Part shown: piece after piece, positions 6,318 to 11,248 of the stretch
How the letters are laid out: every line of letters starts with the position of its first letter
How positions within the stretch are numbered: the stretch's first letter is position 1
From: Candidatus Altimarinota bacterium
GTDB lineage: Bacteria; Patescibacteriota; Gracilibacteria; UM-FILTER-43-11
Reading direction: 5' to 3'
DNA: 11,248 nucleotides
NCBI GenBank assembly: GCA_029934675.1
Contig: JAOZLT010000031.1
Location: 1 to 11,248, forward strand
Notes under the pieces: model-generated
Told to the model about the DNA's origin: nothing
Databases searched by the model: none
Seen by the model: only the letters and a program-made list of their open reading frames with translations
Translations under genes and position numbers: made by a program

Positions 6318-6671
6318 CTATACTAATTCTATTTGTACCATTGGAGCGGCATCACCTGCCCTAAAACCTAAATTAATTAATCGTACAAAACCTGAATTTC
6401 GATCTTTGTAACGCTCCAACAACTCATTAATTAATTTTTTTGGTGCATTCTTATCTAAAAAATAAGAATTTAAACTACGATAAGCGTTCATTTTAGAATT
6501 TTTCTTCGCAACCGATATAAGTTTTTCAATAATAGGTTTTACAAGTTTTGCTTTAGCTTTTGTAGTTTTTACCTTTTCATATAACACAATTGATGTAGCT
6601 AAATTTCTTAGCATTGAATCCAAATGTGCCTCATCCCTATTGATTCGTTTTGACTTTACTCTGTGTCGCAT
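6318..6671 (-). CDS. rplQ: 50S ribosomal protein L17 (bL17)
   Basis: Large-subunit protein near the exit tunnel, 117 residues and normal for the family. MRHRVKSKRINRDEAH opens the protein, followed by MLRNLATSIVLYEKVKTTKAKAK (20-42, in part), which is the family signature, and it ends NLGFRAGDAAPMVQIELV (100-117). It lies 42 bp behind rpoA, as in most bacteria. That spacer is almost entirely an exact tandem 15-mer (6679-6708). The stop codon is TAG. No Shine-Dalgarno precedes the ATG, only a T-rich stretch. Confidence 0.97.
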   Translation of the reverse strand: MRHRVKSKRINRDEAHLDSMLRNLATSIVLYEKVKTTKAKAKLVKPIIEKLISVAKKNSKMNAYRSLNSYFLDKNAPKKLINELLERYKDRNSGFVRLINLGFRAGDAAPMVQIELV

Positions 6672-6678
6672 GAATTAA

Positions 6679-6708
6679 AATATTAAATAAAAAAATATTA
6701 AATAAAAA
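6679..6708. repeat. Exact tandem 15-mer between rpoA and rplQ
   Basis: The unit AATATTAAATAAAAA occurs twice in direct succession (6679-6693 and 6694-6708). It fills most of the 42-bp spacer between the rpoA stop and the rplQ start and provides the A/T-rich leader in front of rplQ. Confidence 0.8.
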
Positions 6709-6713
6709 TAGTT

Positions 6714-7700
6714 TTAGAACTCCTTATCATCCATTAATTTCAATTTTTTTGTATCTAGTGCATCAGACACTTCCGTCATAGCCTTTTTACCAAAACCTCG
6801 GAAATTACCTAATTTACTTGGAGTGCATTTTACCAACTGCTCAATTGAGCCTATTCCTCCATTTATCAATGAATTTAATGTACGAGGAGAAAAATTTAAG
6901 ATTTCAATTGGTGTATAAGTTTCTTTTTTAGCCTCCTCCTCTTCTTCCTGTAATTCTTTAGCCTTAACTTGTTGTCGATCACTACGATAATCTGCCTCTA
7001 TCTCTTCATCTTCTACAAGAAACAAATCGAAATATGATTTAAGAACACTGGCGGTGAATTTTAACGCATCTTCAGGCAAAATGGAACCATCAGTTTCAAT
7101 TTCAATTGACAACTTATCCAAATCTGTCATTTCACCTACACGAGTATTAGAAACATCATAACGCACTTTCTTAACTGGAGAATAAATTGCATCTACCAAT
7201 ATAACTCCTAATTCTTTACTACTCTTCTTCCTTAACGTAACAGGCACATATCCAACACCCTTTTCAACAGTCATCTCAACGTTTAACTTTGTACCCTTTT
7301 TAGTAATAGATGTTATATGAAGATCTGGATTAAGCACTTCAATCTCACTTGAATGTTCAATATCTTTAGCAGTAACCTCACCTTCTTTATTTATAGATAA
7401 TTTGATTACTTCAGGATCTGTAGAAGTTTTCTTAATCTGTAATTCCTTTAAATTTAAGATAATATCTAAAACACTATCCTGAATACCAGGCATTGTCGCA
7501 TATTCATGAGTAGCACCATCTATTTTTACAGAAGTAATTGCCGCACCTGGCAAAGATGATAACAAAACACGACGAAAAGCATTTCCAAGAGTCATTCCAT
7601 AACCCGATGGCAATGGGCTAATTGTAAAAACAATATGATTTGGAGTGATTGATTCGGTTTTAATTTTTGGTAAACCGATTTCTTCTTGAATGATATGCAT
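6714..7700 (-). CDS. rpoA: DNA-directed RNA polymerase subunit alpha
   Basis: The alpha subunit dimerises to start RNA polymerase assembly, and its C-terminal domain contacts DNA and activators. Residues 1 to about 230 are the N-terminal domain with the assembly motif LPSGYGMTLGNAFRRVLLSSLPG (30-52, in part), the insert domain, and NTRVGEMTDLDKLSIEIETDG (185-205, in part). A highly acidic linker follows (about 229-261, EEEEEAKKE). The C-terminal helix-hairpin-helix domain spans about 262-320: SPRTLNSLINGGI carries R273 and N276, the positions that touch UP-element DNA in E. coli, and FRGFGKKAMTEV follows. At 328 residues it is complete. It sits between rpsD and rplQ, the standard alpha-operon position. 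The start ATG 7700 has an A/T-rich leader and no Shine-Dalgarno. Confidence 0.98.
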   Translation of the reverse strand: MHIIQEEIGLPKIKTESITPNHIVFTISPLPSGYGMTLGNAFRRVLLSSLPGAAITSVKIDGATHEYATMPGIQDSVLDIILNLKELQIKKTSTDPEVIKLSINKEGEVTAKDIEHSSEIEVLNPDLHITSITKKGTKLNVEMTVEKGVGYVPVTLRKKSSKELGVILVDAIYSPVKKVRYDVSNTRVGEMTDLDKLSIEIETDGSILPEDALKFTASVLKSYFDLFLVEDEEIEADYRSDRQQVKAKELQEEEEEAKKETYTPIEILNFSPRTLNSLINGGIGSIEQLVKCTPSKLGNFRGFGKKAMTEVSDALDTKKLKLMDDKEF

Positions 7701-7730
7701 AAAATATATAAGTTAAATAATTGTAAGTTT

Positions 7731-8342
7731 TTATCGTGAATAGAATTCCACAATTAACTGACTATCGATACTTTTTTCAAGATCATCTTTTTCGGGAAAT
7801 GAAACAATTTCGACTAAAACCTTTTTTAAATCCACATTCATCCATTTAGGAGAATAGTCTTTAAGCTTTTCAAAGCCACTATATAAATGAGAATTTTTCA
7901 TTTTATCAACTAACTCTATCTTATCTCCCGGTCGCACAAGAATAGAAGGAATATCTACCCTTCGTCCATTTAAACGAAAATGACCATGATTAACCATTTG
8001 CCTTGCCTGCATACGAGTAACTGCAAATTGAGAAACATAAATCACATTATCTAATCTTAACTCAAGCATTCGCAATAAATTTTCACCGGTTTCACCAGTC
8101 ATTTTAGATGCTTTCTTAAAATAATTTCTGAATTGCTTCTCTGAAATACCAAAAATCATTCGCGCTTTTTGCTTCTCATTTAATTGAACTCCATATTCAC
8201 TCAATTTACCAAATGACATACGAGAACCATGTACTCCTGGCTTCCCTGCCCTACGTTCCAAAATTTTATTATATTTTTCAGCACCGAATAAATTCGCTCT
8301 ATGACGTCGACACAACCTTGCTTTAGGACCTGTATATCTCAT
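7731..8342 (-). CDS. rpsD: 30S ribosomal protein S4 (uS4)
   Basis: A primary 16S rRNA-binding protein that starts small-subunit assembly; in E. coli it also represses its own operon. The 203 residues include MRYTGPKARLCRRHRANLFG, a middle LNEKQKARMIFGISEKQFRNYF (54-75, in part), and the S4 RNA-binding domain at about 91-150 with RMLELRLDNVIYVSQFAVTR (91-110) and HGHFRLNGRRVDIPS (119-133). Only one cysteine (C11) remains near the N-terminus, so this is the zinc-free form. It is separated from rpsK by a 91-bp repeat-rich spacer, unusually long for this operon. I see no obvious copy of the E. coli S4 pseudoknot target, though such structures are hard to judge by eye. Confidence 0.97.
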   Translation of the reverse strand: MRYTGPKARLCRRHRANLFGAEKYNKILERRAGKPGVHGSRMSFGKLSEYGVQLNEKQKARMIFGISEKQFRNYFKKASKMTGETGENLLRMLELRLDNVIYVSQFAVTRMQARQMVNHGHFRLNGRRVDIPSILVRPGDKIELVDKMKNSHLYSGFEKLKDYSPKWMNVDLKKVLVEIVSFPEKDDLEKSIDSQLIVEFYSR

Positions 8343-8413
8343 ATAGATTTAAGATTTAAGATTTAAAATTTGAGATTTAAATGATAAATCGCAAATGTAA
8401 AATGATAAATGAA
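8343..8413. repeat. Low-complexity periodic spacer between rpsK and rpsD
   Basis: The heptamer GATTTAA occurs three times in exact tandem (8346-8366) and again at 8374-8380. The nonamer ATGATAAAT occurs at 8381-8389 and 8402-8410. The spacer is almost pure A/T with short words repeating every 7-8 bases. On the transcript it reads as repeated ATTTATC/ATTTAAATC words directly in front of the rpsD ATG. No coding frame or Shine-Dalgarno is seen. Confidence 0.65.
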
Positions 8414-8441
8414 GTGTTTAATTTCTTAAGAAATTAAACAC
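8414..8441. repeat. Perfect 28-bp palindrome across the rpsK stop codon
   Basis: GTGTTTAATTTCTT (8414-8427) is followed at once by its exact reverse complement (8428-8441), giving 14-bp arms without a spacer. The right arm, in rpsK sense, contains the final Val codon and the TAA stop (8434-8436). The transcript could fold into a long A/U-rich hairpin, followed by CTTCATTTATCATTTT. The tail is T-rich but not a T run, so processing, stability or partial termination are all possible roles. Confidence 0.85.
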
Positions 8442-8826
8442 GACGCGCTTTCTTCTTACGACAACCATTATGAGGAAATGAAGTAGTGTCAAAAATTGCC
8501 TCAAGTTCAAGACCAGCCGCATGCAAACCACGAACTGCCTGCTCTCTCCCTGTTCCAACTCCTTTTATAAATACTTTTACGCGCTCAACACCATAAGGAG
8601 AAACCTTTTCTGCTACTTTTTCTGCAGTAATAGTTGCAGCATAAGGTGTGGACTTACGAGTCCCCTTAAAACCATTTGATCCAGCAGAAGCCCAAGCCAA
8701 AACATTACCACTCGGCTCTGTAATAGAAATCATAGTATTGTTATAAGTTGCAGTAACATAAGCATGAGCCAAAGGCACTGTCTTTCTAACCTTCTTCTTA
8801 CTAGTTTTAGCTGATTTATCTGCCAT
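8434..8826 (-). CDS. rpsK: 30S ribosomal protein S11 (uS11)
   Basis: Small-subunit platform protein next to the mRNA exit and 16S 3' end, 130 residues and full length. A Lys-rich start (MADKSAKTSKKKVRK) leads into AHAYVTATYNNTMISITEPSG (20-40, in part). Then come WASAGSNGFKGTRKSTPYAA (45-64), VKVFIKGVGTGREQAVRGL (83-101) and FDTTSFPHNGCRKKKARRV (112-130), the last being the family's usual end. Translation starts at ATG 8826. A TATAAT at 8847-8852 (minus) lies 21 bp upstream but lacks a good -35. The 97-bp spacer to rpsM carries a GC-rich repeat module, and the 3' end lies inside a perfect palindrome. Confidence 0.97.
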   Translation of the reverse strand: MADKSAKTSKKKVRKTVPLAHAYVTATYNNTMISITEPSGNVLAWASAGSNGFKGTRKSTPYAATITAEKVAEKVSPYGVERVKVFIKGVGTGREQAVRGLHAAGLELEAIFDTTSFPHNGCRKKKARRV

Positions 8827-8854
8827 ATTAAATTTAATAATTATGTATTATAAC

Positions 8855-8920
8855 TTCGGGTTTCGAGTTTCGAGCCTTGCCTACCTGCAGGCAGGTTTCG
8901 AGCTTCCGAACGAAGCGAGA
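8855..8920. repeat. GC-rich palindromic module inside the rpsM-rpsK spacer
   Basis: TTTCGAG occurs at 8861-8867, 8868-8874 and 8896-8902. Between the second and third copies is CCTACCTGCAGGCAGG (8880-8895), an imperfect palindrome that becomes fully paired with one G.U on each side in the operon transcript. It is followed by GCTTC-cgaac-GAAGC (8902-8916, plus strand written GCTTCCGAACGAAGC), a perfect 5-bp hairpin. The composition differs sharply from the A/T-rich surroundings, and the words GCCTACC and CCGAAC..AAGC recur at 2557-2578. Confidence 0.75.
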
Positions 8921-8923
8921 GTA

Positions 8924-9304
8924 TTATTTTTTCAGTGCTTTTATTTTTCCACTACCCATTGTCATCTTCTTTCCACGCTTTGTACGCGCATTAGTTTTTG
9001 TACGCTGCCCACGTACTGGCAAACGACGACGATGACGAAATCCTCTGTATGTACCAATCTCCTGTAAACGCTTTATATCATTTGTTGTCTGACGCCTTAA
9101 ATCACCCTCAACAACAAGCTTAGAAACAGCATCACGAATCTTCTGCTCATCGGTATTAGACAAATCTTCAACCTTTGTATCTAAATCAATTTTAAGATTG
9201 ACCAGTAACTCATGGCTCACCTGTCGCCCAATACCATATATATAAGTCAAAGCAACTTCTATACGCTTACCTCTTGGTAGATTTATTCCTGCAATTCTCG
9301 CCAT
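8924..9304 (-). CDS. rpsM: 30S ribosomal protein S13 (uS13)
   Basis: Small-subunit head protein that contacts the large subunit and P-site tRNA. It has 126 residues when started at ATG 9304, where MARIAGINLPRGKRIEVALTY matches the family start exactly; an in-frame ATG three codons earlier (9313) adds only MSF and is not favoured. The helix-two-turn-helix block YIYGIGRQ (21-28) is present, along with DLRRQTTNDIKRLQEIGTYRGFRHRRRLPVRGQRTKTNARTKRG in the C-terminal half (shown by RGFRHRRRLPVRGQRTKTN). The tail ends in basic residues. It follows rpmJ by 61 bp of A/T-rich repeats. No Shine-Dalgarno precedes either ATG. Confidence 0.96.
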   Translation of the reverse strand: MARIAGINLPRGKRIEVALTYIYGIGRQVSHELLVNLKIDLDTKVEDLSNTDEQKIRDAVSKLVVEGDLRRQTTNDIKRLQEIGTYRGFRHRRRLPVRGQRTKTNARTKRGKKMTMGSGKIKALKK

Positions 9305-9365
9305 AAATGACAAATGTTAAATGAAAAATAAAATACAAAATCAAAGATGCAAAATGCAAATTGAT
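9305..9365. repeat. A/T-rich repeat spacer between rpmJ and rpsM
   Basis: Short related words recur (CAAATGTTAAATG and the tandem heptamer ATGCAAA at 9347-9353 and 9354-9360). On the transcript this reads as repeated CATTT/GCATTTT words leading to the rpsM ATG. It resembles the rpsK-rpsD spacer in style, although the words differ. Confidence 0.5.
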
Positions 9366-9482
9366 CTATCCTTGTCTTTGTTTATGTTTTTTAGATGCAG
9401 GACATATCACGCGTACAACACCTTTACGTTTAATAACTCTACACTTATCACAAATTTTTTTTACTGAAGCTCTTACTTTCAT
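9366..9482 (-). CDS. rpmJ: 50S ribosomal protein L36 (bL36)
   Basis: The smallest large-subunit protein, 38 residues. The frame runs from ATG 9482 to TAG 9366-9368 and reads MKVRASVKKICDKCRVIKR then KGVVRVICPASKKHKQRQG. The zinc-ribbon ligands are intact: C11 and C14 (CDKC), C27, and H33. This is therefore the zinc-binding form. Position between infA and rpsM is the standard order of this cluster, which together with the sequence makes the call secure. It starts 19 bp after the infA stop; the leader ends TATAGTATT before ATG and has no Shine-Dalgarno. Confidence 0.97.
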   Translation of the reverse strand: MKVRASVKKICDKCRVIKRKGVVRVICPASKKHKQRQG

Positions 9483-9501
9483 AATACTATAATTAACAAC
9501 T

Positions 9502-9729
9502 TTATTTATGACGATAAATTATCCTGCCTTTTGTTAGGTCGTAAGGTGTCATTTCAACTGTAACATTATCACCAGGTAAAATTCGAATATAATTCATACG
9601 GACCTTCCCTGATACATGAGCTAGAACAGTATGTCCTTTATATTGCTCATCAATAAGCTCTACCTTAAACGTCGCATTTGAAAGCGCTTCAACTATTCGC
9701 CCTTCTACCTCTATAACTTCTTTGGCCAT
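9502..9729 (-). CDS. infA: Translation initiation factor IF-1
   Basis: A single OB-fold protein that occupies the 30S A site during initiation. The chosen start is ATG 9729, giving 75 residues beginning MAKEVIEVEGRIVEALSNAT, which is where IF-1 proteins start. A longer in-frame reading from 9786 adds 19 hydrophobic residues with no family counterpart and is rejected. Conserved blocks are FKVEL (21-25), GHTVLAHVSGKVRMNYIRILPGD (32-54, in part) and LTKGRIIYRHK (65-75). It lies 19 bp before rpmJ and 85 bp after map, a gap long enough to hold an internal promoter. The leader ends TTAAGTATT with no Shine-Dalgarno. Confidence 0.97.
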   Translation of the reverse strand: MAKEVIEVEGRIVEALSNATFKVELIDEQYKGHTVLAHVSGKVRMNYIRILPGDNVTVEMTPYDLTKGRIIYRHK

Positions 9730-9814
9730 AATACTTAATTTGAACAAAAGCGGTAAGAGTTTACATGATACTATAGGTAGACGCAAGTGTTTTTTTACAA
9801 GATATTATACTATG
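9730..9814 (-). promoter_or_regulatory. Possible internal promoter upstream of infA
   Basis: This 85-bp gap is one of the longer ones in the operon. A consensus TATAAT lies at 9804-9809 (minus), with ATGAAA (four of six to TTGACA) 16 bp upstream inside the end of map. A second weak pair, TTGTAA and TATAGT with a 19-bp spacer, lies further downstream. Either could give a separate infA transcript, but A/T-rich DNA produces such matches by chance. Confidence 0.3.
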
Positions 9815-10570
9815 TCAAGCTAATATTTCATGTCCATCTTCAGTAACCAGGATTGTATGCTCGAAATGAGCGGAATATTCACCATCTTCAGTAACCACTG
9901 CCCACCCATCTTTTGCTGTTCTTACCTGTCCACTTTTCATAGCTGAAATGGGTTCAACAGCAAAAATCATACCAGGTTTTATCATCGGCCCAGTACCTCT
10001 TCTTCCAACATTCAGAATTTCAGGAGGTTCATGTAAATTAACACCCACACCATGTCCTGTACATTCAGCTACAGCAGAATACCCCTGATCTTCAAGCGTT
10101 TTTTGTATCACCGCAGAAATATCTCCTATATGCCCACCAGGCAAAACCTGTTTTACTGCTTGGCATAAAGCCTTCTTAGTTATTTTAACAAAATGCCGTA
10201 CTTCATAATCAACATTACCAACCAAAGCGGTCCTACAAGCATCTGTATAAAGATCTTTATAAATCACACCACAGTCAAGCCCTACTATATCGCCATCTTT
10301 TAAAATGGTATCTTTATTCGGTATCCCATGAACTGCTTGTTCATTAACAGACGTACATAAAGTAGCCGGAAAACCTTGATACCCCTTAAATCCTGGAGTA
10401 GCACCATTATGACTACGTATAAACGATTCAGCCAACTGATCTAGTTCAAACGTTGAAACACCTGGCTTAGCTGCCTCAGTAACTTTCTTTAAACATTCCT
10501 GCAAAATTAAGCCACCATGTCGCATAGCCTCAATTTGCTCTGGTGTTTTTATGGGAATTGAACCAAACAT
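9815..10570 (-). CDS. map: Methionine aminopeptidase, type I
   Basis: Removes the initiator Met from nascent proteins at the ribosome; a two-metal cytoplasmic enzyme of 251 residues, usual for type Ia. All ligands are present in family order: D99 (GLDCG), D110 (YTDAC), H173 (TGHGVG), E206 (AVEP) and E237 (FEHT). The substrate-side H81 is in VNEQAVHGIP. The start MFGSIPIKTPEQIEAMRHGG matches the family. The stop codon is TGA, followed soon by other stops, which is evidence that UGA terminates in this organism. The gene sits between adk and infA, 54 bp from adk. Its product acts on proteins emerging from the ribosomes whose parts are encoded next to it. Confidence 0.97.
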   Translation of the reverse strand: MFGSIPIKTPEQIEAMRHGGLILQECLKKVTEAAKPGVSTFELDQLAESFIRSHNGATPGFKGYQGFPATLCTSVNEQAVHGIPNKDTILKDGDIVGLDCGVIYKDLYTDACRTALVGNVDYEVRHFVKITKKALCQAVKQVLPGGHIGDISAVIQKTLEDQGYSAVAECTGHGVGVNLHEPPEILNVGRRGTGPMIKPGMIFAVEPISAMKSGQVRTAKDGWAVVTEDGEYSAHFEHTILVTEDGHEILA

Positions 10571-10624
10571 ATCAATAGTATTAAATTGTAAATTTTAAAC
10601 CGTAATCTGACTAAAAACTTAAAA

Positions 10625-11248
10625 TTAATTAAATAAATAATCTACCTTTTCAATCATCTCCTTGCCAACCTTACTAATCTCCTGTTCCCCATCTACTTCA
10701 ATCAAATGATCCCTTTCATAAAAACTGGCAATTACAGGAACTGTTTCCTTCTCGTATACCTCAAGACGCCTCTTAATACTTTCAATATTATCATCCTGAC
10801 GAACGACAAGTTTTCCTCCGCAATGTTGACACGTATCTGATTTATATGAAGGAGGATAAACACCCTGACAATCTTCACATATACGACGTTGAGTTAATCG
10901 CTTTATCGCTTCTTCTTCTGAAATTTTTATCAGTACTGCAAAAGCATCTCTATTATTTTTCGACAATAAGGCAACAAGTTTTTCAGCTTGTTTAACTGTA
11001 CGTGGTATTCCATCAAAAAGAATAGTCTGATCATCAGAAAGCCCAGACATATATTTTTCAATTACCTGCATAATAGTATCATCATCCACTAAATTTCCTG
11101 ACGCTACTATATCCTTTATCTTTTCACCCAAAGAAGACCCTGATTCAATCATCTGCCTCAACTGACCACCCATCTCAAAAAATTTAAGACCATACTTCTC
11201 AGCCAAAACTTTTCCCTGAGTACCCTTACCAGAACCTTGCATTCCGAA
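10625..11248 (-). CDS. adk: Adenylate kinase, 5' end cut off by window edge
   Basis: Interconverts ATP + AMP and 2 ADP in the cytoplasm. The readable frame continues to the last base (Phe-Gly precede the first in-window Met), so the true start lies outside; Met at 11242 is internal to the P-loop GMQGSGKGT. Numbering from that Met, FDGIPRT (76-82) gives the AMP-site Arg81, and Q85 follows. The LID (about 122-150) has CEDC and CQHC, four cysteines that form a structural zinc site as in many Gram-positive enzymes. DDNIESIKRRLEVYEKE (150-166) carries LID arginines. The block usually reading STGDMLR is here EMGGQLRQ (23-30), so the usual Ser-Thr is lost while the Arg is kept. Adenylate kinase is favoured over another nucleoside monophosphate kinase by LID type and by position before map. 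Confidence 0.92.
   Translation of the reverse strand, partial: FGMQGSGKGTQGKVLAEKYGLKFFEMGGQLRQMIESGSSLGEKIKDIVASGNLVDDDTIMQVIEKYMSGLSDDQTILFDGIPRTVKQAEKLVALLSKNNRDAFAVLIKISEEEAIKRLTQRRICEDCQGVYPPSYKSDTCQHCGGKLVVRQDDNIESIKRRLEVYEKETVPVIASFYERDHLIEVDGEQEISKVGKEMIEKVDYLFN

Noticed and set aside
8843..9067. 74-codon plus-strand frame across the rpsM-rpsK spacer
   Set aside because: It lies mostly antisense to rpsM and over the repeat module, with no family features; rpsM itself is certain.
9730..9786. Longer N-terminus of IF-1 starting at 9786
   Set aside because: The extra 19 residues are hydrophobic and absent from the family; MAKEVIEVEG at 9729 is the normal IF-1 start.
10625..11242. Complete adk starting at Met 11242
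   Set aside because: That Met lies within the P-loop; the frame continues through Gly and Phe to the window edge, so the gene is truncated by the window.

Overview
The window looks like a piece of a small, AT-rich genome of a Candidate Phyla Radiation (Patescibacteria) type bacterium. The basis is the short ribosomal proteins, AT-rich spacers full of short repeats, no Shine-Dalgarno sequence in front of the readable starts, and cell-surface genes of kinds common in such genomes (SEC59-like lipid kinase, PEGA/beta-propeller protein, DUF4015-type glycoside hydrolase). UGA appears to be an ordinary stop: map ends on it and no ribosomal gene needs it as a sense codon. This argues against the recoded Gracilibacteria/Absconditabacteria. 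The assignment is inference; a phylogeny of the ribosomal proteins would settle it.

Layout. At the left edge (1-131, minus) is the N-terminal piece of what looks like an IS200/IS605-type transposase, too short to be obvious. Between it and the next gene lie two tandem 28-bp units, each carrying a hairpin (158-227). Then comes dgt (230-1354, minus), a dGTPase-like HD hydrolase. A 160-bp divergent spacer separates it from four plus-strand genes (1515-4762): a SEC59/dolichol-kinase-like membrane enzyme, a YraN/UPF0102 nuclease-fold protein, a membrane-anchored PEGA plus beta-propeller protein, and a secreted putative glycoside hydrolase. The last two are 3 bp apart and probably co-transcribed. 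A tail-to-tail gap of about 520 bp (4763-5279) holds no gene I can support.

From 5280 to the right edge is one minus-strand ribosomal/RNA-polymerase operon. Read in its own direction it is adk (cut by the window edge) - map - infA - rpmJ - rpsM - rpsK - rpsD - rpoA - rplQ - rplM - rpsI - intrinsic terminator. This is the end of the spc/alpha cluster joined to the L13-S9 pair. It makes translation parts (S13, S11, S4, L17, L13, S9, L36, IF1), the RNA polymerase alpha subunit, the enzyme that trims N-terminal Met, and adenylate kinase.

The unusual material lies between genes. There are GC-rich palindromic modules set in short tandem repeats (1441-1512, 2512-2596, 8855-8920), the last of them inside the ribosomal operon. 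There is a perfect 28-bp palindrome over the rpsK stop codon, an exact tandem 15-mer between rpoA and rplQ, ATTT-rich periodic spacers, and the paired hairpins next to the transposase fragment. I see no CRISPR array, tRNA, rRNA or defence system.
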